This document shows positions 54,766 through 63,790 of a DNA stretch of 64,000 bases, one piece after another. The notes beneath the pieces are model-generated. The model saw only the letters and a program-made list of their open reading frames with translations. It searched no databases and had not been told where the DNA came from. The stretch lies in NCBI RefSeq assembly GCF_019266065.1, contig NZ_LPNR01000098.1, positions 33,039 to 97,038 of the forward strand, written 5' to 3'. Source of the DNA: Nocardia sp. MH4. GTDB lineage: Bacteria; Actinomycetota; Actinomycetes; Mycobacteriales; Mycobacteriaceae. Position numbers and translations under genes: made by a program. Position 1 is the stretch's first letter. Each line of letters opens with the position of its first letter.

Positions 54766-55664
54766 TGAGCATCTCGATGACGAAAGAGGCGCCCGTCGAG
54801 CGCGCGGAGGCGCCGGTGCAGCCGGTGTCGTGGCGCAAGCGGATCGGCACCGTGCGGATGTACCTCGGCGTGCTGATCGTGCTGGTGTGGGGGCTCGGCC
54901 CGTTCTACTGGATGACGGTCGTGGCGTTCCGCGACCAGGCCTACACCTTCGACAGCACCCCGTGGCCGACCCACGTGACGCTGGACAACTTCCGCAACGC
55001 CTTCGACACCAGTCGCGGCAACAACTTCGGGCAGGCGCTGCTCAACAGCGTGATCATCGGCGCCGCCACCACCGCGGTGGCGCTGCTGCTCGGCGTGCTG
55101 GCCGCCTACGCGCTGGCCCGAATGGCGTTCGCGGGCAAGTACCTGGTCTCGGGGCTGATCCTGTCGGCCTCGATGTTCCCGGCCGTGGTGCTGGTGACGC
55201 CGCTGTTCCAGCTGTTCACCGATCTGGGCTGGATCGGCCACTACCAGGCGATGATCATCCCGAACATCTCCTTCGTGCTGCCGATGACGGTCTACATCCT
55301 GGCGTCGTTCTTCGCCGAGCTGCCCTGGGAGCTCGAGGAAGCCGCGCGCATCGACGGCGCTACCAAGTTCCAGGCGTTCCGGCTGATCATGCTGCCGCTG
55401 GCGGCGCCCGCCGTGTTCACCACGGCGATCCTGGCGTTCATCGCCTCGATCAACGAGTACCTGCTGGCCCGGCTGCTGTCGGGTGAGAAGACGCGGCCGG
55501 TGACGGTGGCGATCGCCCAGTTCTCCGGCAACGATCCGCTGGTGCAGCCGTACGCGGCGATCATGGCGGCGGGCGTGATCGTCACGGTGCCGCTGGTGAT
55601 CATGGTCCTGGTGTTCCAGCGCCGGATCATCTCCGGTCTGACCGCCGGTGGCGTGAAGAGCTAG
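54765..55664 (+). CDS. sugB: Sugar ABC importer permease, SugB-like
   Basis: The 299-residue MalG-type permease has six helices and the EAA loop LEEAARIDGATKFQAFRLIM followed by PLAAPA. It is the partner of the SugA-like subunit and is coupled to it by a TGATG overlap. A GC hairpin follows the stop. No sugC follows, unlike the mycobacterial lpqY-sugABC order that I recall. The nearest candidate ATPase is at 43817. Confidence 0.82.
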   Translation: MSISMTKEAPVERAEAPVQPVSWRKRIGTVRMYLGVLIVLVWGLGPFYWMTVVAFRDQAYTFDSTPWPTHVTLDNFRNAFDTSRGNNFGQALLNSVIIGAATTAVALLLGVLAAYALARMAFAGKYLVSGLILSASMFPAVVLVTPLFQLFTDLGWIGHYQAMIIPNISFVLPMTVYILASFFAELPWELEEAARIDGATKFQAFRLIMLPLAAPAVFTTAILAFIASINEYLLARLLSGEKTRPVTVAIAQFSGNDPLVQPYAAIMAAGVIVTVPLVIMVLVFQRRIISGLTAGGVKS

Positions 55665-55672
55665 ATCGGTGC

Positions 55673-55694
55673 GGGGCGGCGCGTTCGCCGCCCC
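55673..55694 (+). terminator. GC-rich hairpin after the sugar importer operon
   Basis: A 9-bp perfect stem (55673-55681 with 55686-55694) with a 4-nt loop lies 8 bp after the stop. There is no T run, so termination is likely but not certain. Confidence 0.5.
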
Positions 55695-55798
55695 CACGCG
55701 CTCCTCCCGGGTTCCACGACGCCCGGCGGGTAGAGTCCTGCTATCGATGGCACGTCGGTACAGGTGAGTTCTTCCCCTCGCTCCGGAAGGAGATGGTC

Positions 55799-58120
55799 GT
55801 GGCCTCCGAGGGTGGGCGCAGGCGTTCCGGTGGGGACGCGCCGTATACCTCGGTCGCCGGTTTCAAGGACCCGCTCGGCCGTGATCAACCGCCGCGCAAG
55901 GGCGCGGCGCGACGGGCCCAGGCCGCCCGGCTGGCCGCCGACGGTGACGGTGACGAACCCCGCGCGCCACGTACCAGAGGACAGAAGATCCGGCGGCTGA
56001 TCCTGGCGCTGTTCGTGATCTTCGTCTGCGTGCCCGCGCTGCTGTTCTTCGCGATCTACTGGAGTTCGGAGATTCCCGAGCCCGCCGAGGTCGCGGTCGA
56101 ACAGCCGGCCACCGTGCTGGCCGCCGACGGCACCACCGTGCTGACGAAATTCATCCCGCCGCAAGGCAATCGGATTCCGATCCCGCTGACCGAGGTGCCG
56201 ATGCCGGTCCGCGACGCTGTACTGGCCGCCGAGGACCGCAATTTCTACACCAACCCCGGCTACTCGACGAGCGGGTTCCTGCGCGCGGCCCGCGACAACC
56301 TGCTCGGCCACGACAACGCCGGCGGCGGGTCGACCATCACCCAGCAGTACGTGAAGAACGCCTTCCTCAGCTCCGAGCGCACCGTCACTCGCAAGATGCG
56401 CGAGCTGATCATCGCGGCGAAGATGTCGCGGCAGTGGAGCAAGGACGAGATCCTCGCGGCCTATCTGAACACCATCTACTACGGGCGCGGCGCCTACGGC
56501 ATCGCCGCGGCGTCGAAGGCCTACTTCGACAAGCCGGTACCCGAGTTGACCCTGGCCGAGGGCGCCGTGCTGGCCGCGGTGATCCGCTCGCCGTCGGTGC
56601 TCGATCCGGAGAACCACCTCGACCAGTTGAAGGCACGCTGGCAGTACGTGCTCGACGGCATGGTCGAGATGAAGGTGCTCGCGCCCGGCGAGCGCGACGC
56701 GACGGTGTTCCCGGCGATCATCCCGCTGCCCGAGATCCCGGCCGAACCGGTGGCGCTCGGGCCGGAGGGACACATCCGCACTCAGGTGATGCGCGAGCTG
56801 CGCGCGGCGGGCCTGACCGACGCCGACATCAACACCGGCGCATTGCAGATCACCACCACCATCGACCCCGTGGCGCAGGCGGGCGCCGTCGACACCGTGC
56901 GGCAGCGGCTCGAATGGCAGCCGCCGGAATTGCGCGCCGCCGTCGTCTCGATCGACCCGCGCAGCGGCGCCGTGCGCGCCTACTACGGCGGCGAGACCGG
57001 CACGGGCTTCGACTTCGCCCAGGCGCCGTTGCAGACCGGGTCGTCGTTCAAGGTGTTCGCGCTCGTCGCGGCACAGCGCCAGGGCATCCCGCCGACCAGG
57101 GCGATCGACAGCTCTCCCGTCGTCGACCGCGGCACCACGATCACCAACGCCGACGGCGACTCGTGCGGCCGCTGCGCACTCACCGAAGCGCTCAAACGCT
57201 CACTGAACACCAGCTTCTACCGGCTCACCATGACGATGGCCGACGGCCCGCGCTCGATCGCCGAGGCCGCCCATCTGGCGGGCATTCCCGAGCGCATTCC
57301 CGGCCTCGACGTCGAAACCCTCACCGAGGCGGGCGAAGCGCCGCTCAACGGGATCGTGCTCGGTCAGTATCTGGTGCGTCCCTTGGACATGGCCTCGGCG
57401 TACGCGACGCTGGCGGCGTCGGGCGTCTATCACCAGCCGTATTTCGTGCAGCGGGTCGTCACCGGCGACGGGCGGGTGCTGATCGATCGCGGCGCACCGG
57501 AAAACCGGGTGGGCAAACAACTTCCGGAGCCCGAGCAGCGGATCACCGCGGCCATCGCCGACGCCACGACCCAGGCGATGACGCCGATCGCCAACTATTC
57601 CAACGGACACGGGCTGGCCGAGGGCAGGCCCTCGGCGGCGAAGACCGGCACCACCCAGCTCGGCGAGACCAAGGACAACAAGGACGCCTGGATGATCGGC
57701 TACACGCCGTCGCTGTCCACGGCGGTGTGGGTGGGCACCGAACAGCCGCAGCCGCTGCGCAGCGGGCGCGGCGGCGCGATCTGGGGATCCGGTCTGCCCT
57801 CGGACATCTGGAAGCAGGTGATGGACACCGCGCTGGCGGGCACGCCGATCGAGCAGTTCCCCACACCCGCGATGACCGGCGGCGGCGGGCTGATTCCGGG
57901 ACCGGCGCCCGCGCCGGCGGCGCCGGGCGGCAGCAGCCCCTACGACATCCTCAACCCGCCGACGAACGCGCCGCGCAGTCCGGCGCCGGAGCTCATCACT
58001 CCGCCGTCCTCGACCGGCACCCCGCGCAACCCGGCGCCGGTGATCATCATCCCGCCCGCGCCGCGCCCGGCCACCCCGGGCGAATTGTTCCCCGGACTGG
58101 GCGGTGACGGCGGTCGATAG
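55799..58120 (+). CDS. ponA: Bifunctional class A penicillin-binding protein, PonA1-like
   Basis: The 773-residue protein has a basic cytoplasmic N-terminus and one transmembrane helix (about residues 65-90). The GT51 transglycosylase domain has AAEDRNFY with the catalytic Glu, GGGSTITQQYVKN and YLNTIYYGRGAYG. The transpeptidase domain has SSFK (active Ser), SLN and KTGTT. The C-terminal tail of about 100 residues is Pro-rich. It polymerises and cross-links peptidoglycan. The GTG at 55799 sits 6 bp after AAGGAG. A second ponA-like gene may begin at 63791. Confidence 0.93.
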   Translation: MASEGGRRRSGGDAPYTSVAGFKDPLGRDQPPRKGAARRAQAARLAADGDGDEPRAPRTRGQKIRRLILALFVIFVCVPALLFFAIYWSSEIPEPAEVAVEQPATVLAADGTTVLTKFIPPQGNRIPIPLTEVPMPVRDAVLAAEDRNFYTNPGYSTSGFLRAARDNLLGHDNAGGGSTITQQYVKNAFLSSERTVTRKMRELIIAAKMSRQWSKDEILAAYLNTIYYGRGAYGIAAASKAYFDKPVPELTLAEGAVLAAVIRSPSVLDPENHLDQLKARWQYVLDGMVEMKVLAPGERDATVFPAIIPLPEIPAEPVALGPEGHIRTQVMRELRAAGLTDADINTGALQITTTIDPVAQAGAVDTVRQRLEWQPPELRAAVVSIDPRSGAVRAYYGGETGTGFDFAQAPLQTGSSFKVFALVAAQRQGIPPTRAIDSSPVVDRGTTITNADGDSCGRCALTEALKRSLNTSFYRLTMTMADGPRSIAEAAHLAGIPERIPGLDVETLTEAGEAPLNGIVLGQYLVRPLDMASAYATLAASGVYHQPYFVQRVVTGDGRVLIDRGAPENRVGKQLPEPEQRITAAIADATTQAMTPIANYSNGHGLAEGRPSAAKTGTTQLGETKDNKDAWMIGYTPSLSTAVWVGTEQPQPLRSGRGGAIWGSGLPSDIWKQVMDTALAGTPIEQFPTPAMTGGGGLIPGPAPAPAAPGGSSPYDILNPPTNAPRSPAPELITPPSSTGTPRNPAPVIIIPPAPRPATPGELFPGLGGDGGR

Positions 58121-58323
58121 ATCACGGATTGGCCACCCGGACCCCACACCCCGACGGACGTGGCAACATCGTTGGCCAGAGCGCGAACCAGCCCGACCAG
58201 TCGGCACCGCCGGTTTGCCGCGACGCGACGGCGCGTCGAACGATCCCGGCGCAAAACCTGTCATATCGATGCGGGAAGATATGCGCTCGAGCGACGACGA
58301 GACTAGACATAGGGGCTACGCAG

Positions 58324-58785
58324 GTGGATTTCAATGTCGTTGACCGTCCCGAGACGCTGATCGCGGGCACAGTGCTCCGCAGTCCGGCGCTCGCCGTGGA
58401 GGGGCCACGCCGCGCGAAGGTGGTGGAGGCGTGGCAGCACCTGCTGGCGAGACCGCAGTTACCGGGACCGATCGCGACGGGGTACGTCGATTTCGCGTCG
58501 GAAATCAATTCCTACCTGACCCATATCGTCGGCTACGAATGCAAGACCCTCGCCGATCTCCAGGTCGGTGACGTGCTCGCCCGCATCCCGGCGGGCCGCT
58601 ACGCCCTCTTCTCCGCCACCGGCGACAACCGCGGCGACACCATCGTCGCGCTGTGGCGCCAGATCTGGGACGCCGAGGCCGCCGGGGAGTTCGAGCGCGC
58701 CTACGCGGGCGACTACGAGCAGTATCCGGACGAGCGCACGGTCGAGATCTACGTCTCGCTGACCGCGGAGCAGGGGGACGAGTAG
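58324..58785 (+). CDS. Effector-binding (GyrI/AraC-E type) protein, copy 1
   Basis: The 153-residue protein has the GyrI-like fold without a DNA-binding part. FNVVDRPETLIAG starts the domain, GYECKTLADLQVGDVLARIPAGRYALF is the central stretch (two segments), and VEIYVSL ends it. It is followed 2 bp later by a paralogue with the same VLxRIPAGRYA block. GyrI-like domains bind small molecules, so drug or metabolite sequestration is possible. The GTG at 58324 was chosen by TAGGGG spacing; the upstream open frame looks non-coding. Confidence 0.78.
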   Translation: MDFNVVDRPETLIAGTVLRSPALAVEGPRRAKVVEAWQHLLARPQLPGPIATGYVDFASEINSYLTHIVGYECKTLADLQVGDVLARIPAGRYALFSATGDNRGDTIVALWRQIWDAEAAGEFERAYAGDYEQYPDERTVEIYVSLTAEQGDE

Positions 58786-58787
58786 CC

Positions 58788-59219
58788 ATGACCGTCGATT
58801 TCGAGATCGTCACCCTGGAAGACGGGCTGATCGCGGGACTCACCGTGCCGCTGGCCGGTCGCGAGGTTACCGCGCGCGACCTGGACCTGGTGAACTTCAC
58901 CTGGGACCGGTACCTGTCCAGGGAGAAGACGGTCCCCCGCGCCGCGGCCTATATCGGTCAGAACGATCACGCCGTGGCCGTGCTGGGCTACGAGGTCGCC
59001 GGGCTCGACGACATCGACGAAGGCGACGTACTCACCCGCATCCCCGCGGGCCGCTACGCCAAGTTCGTCGTCTCCGACAAGCCCTACGACCTCCTGCGCA
59101 CAGCGTGGGCCCAGGTCATCAAGGCGGAGAACGCGGGCACCATCACCCGCTCGCACACCGCCGAACTCGAGCGCTACACCGGCCCGACGAGCGTCGAGGT
59201 CTACGTCTCGCTCGATTGA
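58788..59219 (+). CDS. Effector-binding (GyrI/AraC-E type) protein, copy 2
   Basis: The 143-residue paralogue of the preceding gene shares DFEIVTLEDGLIAG, VLTRIPAGRYAKF and SVEVYVSLD. It begins 2 bp after copy 1 stops, so the two are co-translated and arose by tandem duplication. Its ligand is unknown. A 23-bp perfect hairpin begins 3 bp after its stop. Confidence 0.78.
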   Translation: MTVDFEIVTLEDGLIAGLTVPLAGREVTARDLDLVNFTWDRYLSREKTVPRAAAYIGQNDHAVAVLGYEVAGLDDIDEGDVLTRIPAGRYAKFVVSDKPYDLLRTAWAQVIKAENAGTITRSHTAELERYTGPTSVEVYVSLD

Positions 59220-59222
59220 CAT

Positions 59223-59274
59223 ATGACTAAGGCCGGGTCACAGGGAAAACACCCTGTGACCCGGCCTTAGTCAT
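59223..59274. terminator. Long perfect terminator hairpin
   Basis: A 23-bp perfect stem (59223-59245 with 59252-59274) with an AAAACA loop separates the effector-binding pair from the convergent ino1 operon. The symmetry suits both directions. Confidence 0.9.
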
Positions 59275-59344
59275 CGAGCAACCAGCCACGACCCGACCTC
59301 GAGGAGGGTCCGCCGCGCAGCGGCGGTCGCGGGACAGAAGGGGC

Positions 59345-59410
59345 CGCGACTCGAGCGCGCCAGCGCTCCAACTACTCCGCGACTCGAGCGCGCCAGCGCT
59401 CCGACTACTC
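59345..59410. repeat. Two tandem 33-bp repeats at the 3' end of ino1
   Basis: Units at 59345-59377 and 59378-59410 differ by one base (A or G near position 26). The second unit includes the ino1 stop codon, so the sequence around the stop was duplicated into the downstream region. Each unit also carries a GCGC-rich inverted repeat. Confidence 0.85.
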
Positions 59411-60514
59411 CGCGCCGATGATGAACGCCTCGAGCTGGGTGCGCGCGACGTCGTCGGCGATCTGCTCCGGCGGGGACTTCATCAGGTAGGCCGAAGCCGG
59501 GATGACGGGTCCGCCGATGCCGCGGTCCTTGGCGATCTTGGCGGCGCGCACGGCGTCGATGATGATGCCCGCCGAGTTCGGCGAGTCCCACACCTCGAGC
59601 TTGTACTCCAGGTTCAGCGGGGCGTCACCGAAGGCGCGGCCCTCGAGGCGGACGTAGGCCCACTTGCGGTCGTCGAGCCACTCCACGTAGTCCGAGGGAC
59701 CGATGTGGACGTTGCGGTCGTGGACCTTGCCCGCGAGCGAACCGGTGAGGTTCGAGGTCACGGCCTGGGTCTTGGAGACCTTCTTCGACTCCAGCCGATC
59801 ACGCTCGAGCATGTTCTTGAAGTCCATGTTGCCGCCGACGTTGAGCTGGTAGGTGCGGTCGAGCACCACGCCGCGGTCCTCGAACAGCTTGGCCATCACG
59901 CGGTGGGTGATGGTCGCGCCGACCTGGGACTTGATGTCGTCACCGACGATCGGGACACCGGCGTCGACGAACTTCTGCGCCCAGACCGGGTCGGAGGCGA
60001 TGAACACCGGCAGCGCGTTGACGAAGGCGACGTTCGCGTCGATGGCGCACTGGGCGTAGAACTTGTCGGCCTCTTCCGAGCCGACCGGCAGGTAGGACAC
60101 CAGCACGTCGACCTGGGCGTCCTTGAGCGCCTGCACGACGTCGACGGCCGGGGCCTCGGACTGCTCGATGGTCATCGCGTAGTACTTGCCGATGCCGTCG
60201 AGGGTCGGGCCACGCTGGACGCTGACGCCGGTGGGCGGCACGTCGGAGATCTTGATGGTGTTGTTCTCGCTGGCGAAGATCGCCTCGGCCAGGTCGAAGC
60301 CGACCTTCTTGGCGTCGACGTCGAACGCGGCAACGAACTTCACGTCCTTGACGTGATAGGGACCGAACTTGACGTGCATGAGCCCGGGAACGGTGGCGTT
60401 CTCATCGGCGTCCTTGTAGTACTGCACGCCCTGCACCAGCGACGATGCGCAGTTGCCCACACCGACGATCGCGACGCGAACCTCGCCGGACCCAACCTTG
60501 TTGACATCACTCAT
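59405..60514 (-). CDS. ino1: Inositol-1-phosphate synthase
   Basis: The 369-residue protein has the NAD motif [16 protein letters not shown]. The catalytic region has [28 protein letters not shown] and the nearby Lys and Asp residues. It converts glucose 6-phosphate to inositol 3-phosphate, needed for phosphatidylinositol, mannosides and mycothiol. Length matches the mycobacterial enzyme (367). The ATG at 60514 follows GGAAAGAG, and the start overlaps the PadR gene by 8 bp, so the two form one operon. Confidence 0.96.
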   Translation of the reverse strand: MSDVNKVGSGEVRVAIVGVGNCASSLVQGVQYYKDADENATVPGLMHVKFGPYHVKDVKFVAAFDVDAKKVGFDLAEAIFASENNTIKISDVPPTGVSVQRGPTLDGIGKYYAMTIEQSEAPAVDVVQALKDAQVDVLVSYLPVGSEEADKFYAQCAIDANVAFVNALPVFIASDPVWAQKFVDAGVPIVGDDIKSQVGATITHRVMAKLFEDRGVVLDRTYQLNVGGNMDFKNMLERDRLESKKVSKTQAVTSNLTGSLAGKVHDRNVHIGPSDYVEWLDDRKWAYVRLEGRAFGDAPLNLEYKLEVWDSPNSAGIIIDAVRAAKIAKDRGIGGPVIPASAYLMKSPPEQIADDVARTQLEAFIIGAE

Positions 60515-61064
60515 GGCCGCTCTTTCCCTCTTTCTGTGGTGCCGCCTTCGTCGATTGCTCCGCCGCAATCAACTCGTTGAGCCAGCGCACTTCGCGCTCG
60601 CTTGATTCCAATCCGAGCTGGTGGAGCTGACGGGTGTAGCGATCCAGCGAGCCGCTGGCCTTCTTGATCGCCTCCCGCAGTCCCTCTCGGCGCTCCTCGA
60701 CCTGACGCCGCCGACCCTCCAGGATCCGCATCCTCGCCTCGGCGGGGGTGCGGCTGAAGAAGGCCAGGTGAACGCCGAAGCCGTCATCGGTGTAGTTCTG
60801 CGGACCGGTGTCGGCGAGGAGTTCGTTGAAACGTTCCCGCCCGACCGGCGTCAGCCGGTAGACGCGGCGCGCTCGGCGCGCGATCGCGCCCTCCGGAAGC
60901 TCCTCGGCGATCAACCCGTCGGTCTGCATCCTGCGCAGGGTCGGGTAGAGCGAACCGTAGGAGAAGGCCCGGAACGCTCCGAGCAGGCCCGTCAGCCGCT
61001 TGCGCAGCTCGTAACCGTGCATGGGCGCGTCCAGGAGCAGGCCGAGAATCGCCAATTCGAGCAC
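60507..61064 (-). CDS. PadR-family regulator upstream of ino1
   Basis: The 185-residue protein has the PadR winged helix ([23 protein letters not shown], in two helices) with [13 protein letters not shown] and [16 protein letters not shown]-terminal helical dimer domain follows ([19 protein letters not shown]). It begins the padR-ino1 transcript. Two perfect dyads precede it, so autoregulation and control of ino1 are likely. The same gene pair occurs in mycobacteria (Rv0047c-ino1 from memory). Confidence 0.92.
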   Translation of the reverse strand: MLELAILGLLLDAPMHGYELRKRLTGLLGAFRAFSYGSLYPTLRRMQTDGLIAEELPEGAIARRARRVYRLTPVGRERFNELLADTGPQNYTDDGFGVHLAFFSRTPAEARMRILEGRRRQVEERREGLREAIKKASGSLDRYTRQLHQLGLESSEREVRWLNELIAAEQSTKAAPQKEGKSGHE

Positions 61065-61089
61065 TCGCCGACCTCACTCCCTGACTATG

Positions 61090-61106
61090 TCGGCCTGACA
61101 GGCCGA
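61090..61106. promoter_or_regulatory. 17-bp perfect palindrome before padR
   Basis: TCGGCCTG and CAGGCCGA flank a single base, 26 bp upstream of the padR start, inside the predicted leader. It could be a second operator or a leader hairpin. Confidence 0.5.
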
Positions 61107-61137
61107 GCGGACCTAACCGATGGATGCGAGTTCCAAC

Positions 61138-61154
61138 TATATCGGAGCGATATA
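61138..61154. promoter_or_regulatory. PadR-type operator TATATCG-N3-CGATATA
   Basis: A perfect 7-bp inverted repeat with a 3-bp centre lies about 75 bp before padR. On the minus strand it overlaps a TATAGT hexamer, so binding would block transcription. Confidence 0.65.
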
Positions 61155-61217
61155 ACAAGGCATAGCGCAATGACGCACATCACTGCGCCATCGCTGGTGA
61201 GACGGCGTGGTCGGGGG

Positions 61218-62009
61218 CTAGGCGGGGTACACGGCGATGGGCTCGCCGTTGAGCCGGATCTTCAGATAGCCGCTCTGTTCGGCCTCGTTCTTGACGTAGA
61301 TGCTGATCTCCGGCTCGGCGTCCTTGCCGCCGCCGGGTGGGTACCTGACCAGCACGTGCGAGACCCAGCCGTTGGGGACCCGGGTGGTCTGGGAGGCGCC
61401 CGACATCAGCCGGGCGTAACGGGCGATGTCGACGCCGGCCAGGTCGAACGACTTGGTGTCGGGCGGGCGGCTGCCCTGCGAACCCCACGCCTTGAAGTCG
61501 CCGCGATACTGCAGCTCGTCCTGCTTGCCCGGTCGCCCGGAATCCCGTTCGACCAGGGCGTACTCGGGGTACAACGTCAGCTCGTCGGCGACGGTGCTGC
61601 CGTATTCGGTGCGGTAGGCGGCGAGGAAGTGCGCGAATCCGTTGCCGGTGGTGAGGTCGGGCAGCGGGTCGCCGAAGGCGGCCTCGCCCGCGGTGCGGCC
61701 GATCAGGCCCGCGCCCGCACCGAGCAGCGCGGCCAGCACCACCGCGCCGACCGGGATCCACCAGCGCCGGGGTGCGCGCGGCACGCCCCTGGCGACCGGG
61801 GTCGCGGCCAGGCTGCCCGGTACCTGCAGGTCGTCGACGAGCCGGTCGAGGGCGCCGAAGGTCTCGGCCCGCATCGCGGTCGCGGTGCGCTTGTCGTGTT
61901 CGGTGGCGGTCAGCTGGCCGTCGGCCAGGGCGGCGTCGAGCAGGGCGCACACGTCGGCGCGGTCGGCATCGCGGGCCCGCAGGTTCTTCGCGGGAGACGG
62001 GGTCTTCAT
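61218..62009 (-). CDS. DUF1707 membrane protein, Rv0048c-like
   Basis: The 263-residue protein has an N-terminal DUF1707 domain (LRARDADRADVCALLDAALADGQL and EHDKRTATAMRAETFGAL, about residues 10-62). One transmembrane helix (about 83-105) and an external C-terminal domain with DELTLYPEYALVER follow. DUF1707 domains are small helical units fused to many membrane proteins, and their function is unknown. It lies 7 bp downstream of a related gene that carries two DUF1707 copies. Confidence 0.82.
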   Translation of the reverse strand: MKTPSPAKNLRARDADRADVCALLDAALADGQLTATEHDKRTATAMRAETFGALDRLVDDLQVPGSLAATPVARGVPRAPRRWWIPVGAVVLAALLGAGAGLIGRTAGEAAFGDPLPDLTTGNGFAHFLAAYRTEYGSTVADELTLYPEYALVERDSGRPGKQDELQYRGDFKAWGSQGSRPPDTKSFDLAGVDIARYARLMSGASQTTRVPNGWVSHVLVRYPPGGGKDAEPEISIYVKNEAEQSGYLKIRLNGEPIAVYPA

Positions 62010-62016
62010 TGCTCGG

Positions 62017-63090
62017 TCATCCTTTGTACGGGTAGGTCGCGAGTACTTCGCCCGACAGCGCGAGGACGAAATGCCCCGACTGGGCGACCTCGTTGCGCAC
62101 GAAGATCGTGATCCCCGGCCGTCCCACCCAGCTGTCGTTCGCGATCCGGAAGTGGGTGACCGCGCCGTTGGGCACCTGGACGGTGGCGGCCGCGTTCGTC
62201 AGCGCCGCGCCGAGGGCCTCGGCGTTCACCTGGGCCAGATCGATGTCGAGCGCGTCGCGTTTGCGGGTGCTGACCTGCGAATTCGACCGGGCGAAGCCGC
62301 CACGGTAGGTGTAGTCGGCGGTCCAGTCGGCGTTGCCGGGCGCGCGCCGCACGGCCGAGGCGTGCTCCTCGTGCAGGACGGCCTCGTCGACCAGGGTGTC
62401 ACCGAACTTGACCCGGTAGTCGTCGCGGAACTGGACGAACCCGACGAGGGTGGTGAGCGTCGGCGTGGGGATCACCAGGGGTGGTGCGGCGTTGTAGTTG
62501 ATCGCCTCCGCCGCGACCACCGCGGGCGCCGGTTCGTCCGGGCGCACCGTCCACACGAAGCAGCCGATCCCCACCACCGCGACCGCCGCGATCGTGGCGA
62601 TGCGGAAGGTGTTGCGCGCCTTCGGCTTCACCGGTGCCACCGGGCGCTGCTGCAATTCGGCAACCAGGGTGGACAGATCACCCAGAGTGCGTGCTTCCGA
62701 GGCCAATTCGGTGAGCGCGGCGTGCTCGTCGGCAGCGAGCTGGCCGTCGGCCCGCGCCGCGTCCAGGGCCGCGGTCGTGCGGGCCCGGTCGGCGTCGCGG
62801 GCTCTGGTCCGGGCGGGGTACTCACCGGAGTGCCTGCGGCCGAAACGCTTCCGCTCGATCGCGCCCTGACCACCGAAGACAGCGGGTGATTGCAGGTCGG
62901 CGGTCAGCCTTTCCAGCTCCCCGAGGGTCCGCGCCGACGCGGCGCGAGCCGTGCGGTCGTGGTACTCCTGCGCGCCCAACTGGCCCTCGGCGTAGGCCGC
63001 GTCAAGCACGGTCGACACCTGCGCGCGATCGATATCACGCGCCCTCGTCACGGAATCGGCGGCGCTGCGCGCCTGCCTGGAATCAGCCAT
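62017..63090 (-). CDS. Membrane protein with two DUF1707 domains
   Basis: The 357-residue protein has two consecutive DUF1707 units (about residues 15-68, TRARDIDRAQVSTVLDAAY, and 86-138, TRARDADRARTTAALDAARA). A transmembrane helix (about 165-185) and an external domain like that of the next gene (FRDDYRVKFGDTLVDEAVLHEEHA) follow. The two genes thus look like a duplication in which one copy gained or kept a second DUF1707 domain. The ATG at 63090 starts MADSRQAR; the open frame upstream is non-coding. Confidence 0.8.
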   Translation of the reverse strand: MADSRQARSAADSVTRARDIDRAQVSTVLDAAYAEGQLGAQEYHDRTARAASARTLGELERLTADLQSPAVFGGQGAIERKRFGRRHSGEYPARTRARDADRARTTAALDAARADGQLAADEHAALTELASEARTLGDLSTLVAELQQRPVAPVKPKARNTFRIATIAAVAVVGIGCFVWTVRPDEPAPAVVAAEAINYNAAPPLVIPTPTLTTLVGFVQFRDDYRVKFGDTLVDEAVLHEEHASAVRRAPGNADWTADYTYRGGFARSNSQVSTRKRDALDIDLAQVNAEALGAALTNAAATVQVPNGAVTHFRIANDSWVGRPGITIFVRNEVAQSGHFVLALSGEVLATYPYKG

Positions 63091-63213
63091 CGTTCTGGCT
63101 CGCCTCACCTGCGGAAATACCCGGGCCGACCCCGGTATCGGGAGTTTACGACGAGACCACCGATGCAGCGGTGCCACCGGCACCGCAAATCAATCCCGGC
63201 TACTCTGGTGATC

Positions 63214-63633
63214 GTGCGAATTCAGCGGCAGGTAGTCGACTATGCGCTCCGGCGCAGGTCGCTGCTGGCTGACGTCTACGCGGGCCGGGTCGGCGTCGCC
63301 GAGGTGTGCGACGCGAATCCGTACCTGCTCCGGGCCGCCAAGTTCCACGGCCGGGGTAGCGAGGTGACCTGCCCGATCTGCCGGAAAGAGCAGCTGACCT
63401 TGGTGTCATGGGTGTACGGCGACGGACTCGGCCAGGCGGCCGGCTCCGCGCGGACGCCCGAGGAGCTGATCCGGATGGCAGAGTCGAGCGAGGAGTTCTC
63501 GGTGCATGTCGTCGAGGTGTGCCGCTCGTGCAGCTGGAACCACCTGGTGCAGTCGTATGTGCTCGGTTCGGCGCCCGCGCCGGCCCGGCGCCGGACGAGT
63601 TCGCGAGCGGGGCGGCGCTCTGCTGCCGAGTAA
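63214..63633 (+). CDS. DUF5318 zinc-ribbon-like protein
   Basis: The 139-residue protein matches the mycobacterial protein encoded ahead of ponA1 (Rv0049 from memory). IQRQVVDYALRRRSLLADVY is the start, CPICRKEQLTLVSWV and CRSCSWNHLVQSYVLG hold two CxxC pairs that probably bind one zinc, and the tail is basic. TACTCT ends 7 bp before the GTG at 63214, which suggests a leaderless transcript. Confidence 0.87.
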   Translation: MRIQRQVVDYALRRRSLLADVYAGRVGVAEVCDANPYLLRAAKFHGRGSEVTCPICRKEQLTLVSWVYGDGLGQAAGSARTPEELIRMAESSEEFSVHVVEVCRSCSWNHLVQSYVLGSAPAPARRRTSSRAGRRSAAE

Positions 63634-63721
63634 TGGGGCTGCCGAGCAATGGGCCGCCGAATGACAGGCCGCCGGGCGACGGCGGCCACCGCTTGATGCG
63701 CCACAGTTCGGGGTGCAAGGT

Positions 63722-63747
63722 ATCCGCGCCGGTTCTCCGGCGCGGAT
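63722..63747 (+). terminator. Hairpin between DUF5318 and the following Pro-rich gene
   Basis: A perfect 11-bp stem (63722-63732 with 63737-63747) with a TTCT loop lies in the 157-bp gap. It separates the two genes' transcripts. Confidence 0.6.
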
Positions 63748-63790
63748 GTCGTGTGCCGGTTGAACCTTACGAGTTATGGAGATCTGGTCA

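Noticed and set aside
58121..58323. Gap between ponA and the effector-binding pair checked for a tRNA or small RNA
   Set aside because: No cloverleaf, no GGTTC-like T-loop and no strong hairpin; only a weak -10-like element near 58310.
59275..59344. Possible CRISPR-like repeats near the ino1 3' end
   Set aside because: Only two tandem units without spacers are present; this is a simple tandem duplication.
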